From CAZVXI01 sp964631295 (GTDB taxonomy: Bacteria; Planctomycetota; Phycisphaerae; Phycisphaerales; SM1A02): a stretch of 6,415 nt of DNA. Below the pieces are notes generated by a model that saw only the letters and a program-made list of their open reading frames with translations, had not been told where the DNA came from and did no database searches. Below, in pieces: positions 5,431 to 6,415 of this stretch (position 1 is the first letter of the stretch; each line of letters starts with the position of its first letter). The translations under genes were made by a program, and so were the position numbers. Location: assembly GCA_964631295.1 (NCBI GenBank), contig CAZVXI010000177.1, positions 1 through 6,415 on the forward strand, given 5' to 3'.

Positions 5431-6415
5431 GTAGCTGTGCAGGCCGACAATCACGAAGTTGATGGCAATCCAGTTGAAGAGCATCACCGCAGCACCGATG
5501 ATCGCGATGATCGCTGTCCACAGCCCCTTGTCTCGTACCTTCATCCGCGTGTGTATGAGCACGACGAAAACAATGAAGGTGTTGAGCGCGAACACTTCCT
5601 TCGGATCCCATCCCCACGGCCTGCCCCACGAATGATCAGCCCAGATCGCGCCCATCGCGATGCCTGCCCACAGCAGGACGAAGCTCATCTCCATCAGGAC
5701 CATCGTCGTGCCATCGAGTACCTGGCCGAGCGTCGTGCGAGGTTTGTCGATATAGGAGTGGCCATCCGGCCCGACCATCAGCAGTGATGCGGCCCCGCCA
5801 ACCCGCGCAAACTCGTGTGCGCCCTGCTGGCCTCGCACCTTGCGCAACGCACGGTAGGCAACATAGAGCCCGCCTGTCACGGCTGCCATGAAGATCAGGC
5901 AGTAACTGAAGATGATCACGTTTGTGTGAATGTACAGCCAGACATCGTGCAGCACCGGCATCATGTTGCTGACGTTCGCATCCAGCGAGAGCGGCATGAA
6001 GTGCGCACACATCAGCGCGACCATCGATGCAACCGCGCTGCACAGCATGAACAGGCCACGCATCGGCGTGCGCAGCACAAACGCTTCGAGCACAATCGCC
6101 CCGCACCCGCCGAACCATGCGGCCGTCGTCACCGCCTCGAACATATTTGAGTTCGGCCATCGCCCCGACACGTACCATCGCAGAATGATCGCGCCGGTTT
6201 GCAGCGCAAACGCAAACAGAAACATGCCGAACCCCGTCCAGAACGCGCCCGGCCAGCGGAAGACAACACCCAGCAGAAGCGGGATCATCGCAAGTGCGTA
6301 GAAGACCCACAGCCACGTGAGGTTGCCGAGACGGCCGTACACGTTCTCCCATTCGATGCGAGTGGCATCCGGGTACAGCGCGGGACTAATCTGCCGAAGA
6401 GATGCGTTGAGCTTT
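5425..6415 (-). CDS. ccsA: Cytochrome c biogenesis protein CcsA/ResC domain (partial, 5' end outside window)
   Basis: This multi-pass membrane protein exports heme and attaches it to apocytochromes c in System II maturation, together with CcsB/ResB. About 330 residues are visible with around eight hydrophobic segments. Counting from the window edge, the tryptophan-rich heme motif WGRPWGWDPKE is at 263-273. The family histidines appear as H163 (LYIHTN), H288 (LIHTRM) and H326 (GLHSYA at the C-terminus). SNMFEA (89-94) matches the family's SNxYES segment. A GTG at 6340-6342 could be called as a start, but the frame stays open to the edge. The added residues, including ALYPDATRIEWEN, resemble the periplasmic segment before the CcsA part of CcsB-CcsA fusions. 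The gene therefore starts outside the window and may be a fusion. The C-terminus is complete. Confidence 0.93.
   Translation of the reverse strand, partial: KLNASLRQISPALYPDATRIEWENVYGRLGNLTWLWVFYALAMIPLLLGVVFRWPGAFWTGFGMFLFAFALQTGAIILRWYVSGRWPNSNMFEAVTTAAWFGGCGAIVLEAFVLRTPMRGLFMLCSAVASMVALMCAHFMPLSLDANVSNMMPVLHDVWLYIHTNVIIFSYCLIFMAAVTGGLYVAYRALRKVRGQQGAHEFARVGGAASLLMVGPDGHSYIDKPRTTLGQVLDGTTMVLMEMSFVLLWAGIAMGAIWADHSWGRPWGWDPKEVFALNTFIVFVVLIHTRMKVRDKGLWTAIIAIIGAAVMLFNWIAINFVIVGLHSYA

Noticed and set aside
5636..6352. 238-residue open frame on the - strand within ccsA
   Set aside because: It is a different frame of the same strand, Arg/Cys/Ala-rich, while the main frame has the CcsA heme motif and transmembrane segments.

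Overview
The window is GC-rich bacterial chromosome, densely coded on both strands, with no phage, transposon, CRISPR, rRNA or tRNA signal that I can see. The most informative lineage hint is a two-helix protein ending in a CxxCGYLLTGL...CPECG zinc ribbon (5074-5424). That tail is common in Planctomycetota, above all Phycisphaerae. A DUF5658-like membrane protein and a CcsA (System II cytochrome c maturation) protein that continues upstream past the window edge fit the same group. The assignment is an inference from these hallmarks, not a proof.

Left part (1-1807): the last 34 codons of a DinB-like protein on the + strand meet a small three-helix membrane protein on the - strand. An apparently gene-free stretch of about 390 bp follows, with a short pentamer tandem repeat at one end. 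Then comes a HAD-superfamily phosphatase (-). Its start codon lies six bases after a TAGAAT box with no Shine-Dalgarno sequence, so its mRNA may be leaderless.

Middle (1808-3456): a divergent intergenic region with two perfect GC-rich inverted repeats precedes a BshB1-like PIG-L/LmbE zinc deacetylase (+). This gene runs tail to tail, 4 bp apart, into ubiX (-), the flavin prenyltransferase that makes the prenyl-FMN cofactor for UbiD-type decarboxylases. No UbiD is in view.

Right part (3457-6415): a secreted lipoprotein of unknown function starts behind a strong GGAGG that can pair with an upstream 8-base arm. Its stop overlaps (ATGA) the start of an extended-SDR sugar-nucleotide epimerase, which suggests a coupled envelope or polysaccharide unit. 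The small zinc-ribbon membrane protein follows. Its TGA directly abuts the TGA of ccsA on the other strand, inside a perfect 12-bp palindrome. The ccsA reading frame is open to the window edge, so its 5' part lies outside and the internal GTG is probably not its start.

The genes are mostly short units and do not form one pathway. I found no convincing new multi-gene system. The least explained items are the lipoprotein-epimerase coupling, the possible start-site hairpin before it, the zinc-ribbon membrane protein, and the BshB1-like enzyme without visible bacillithiol partners.
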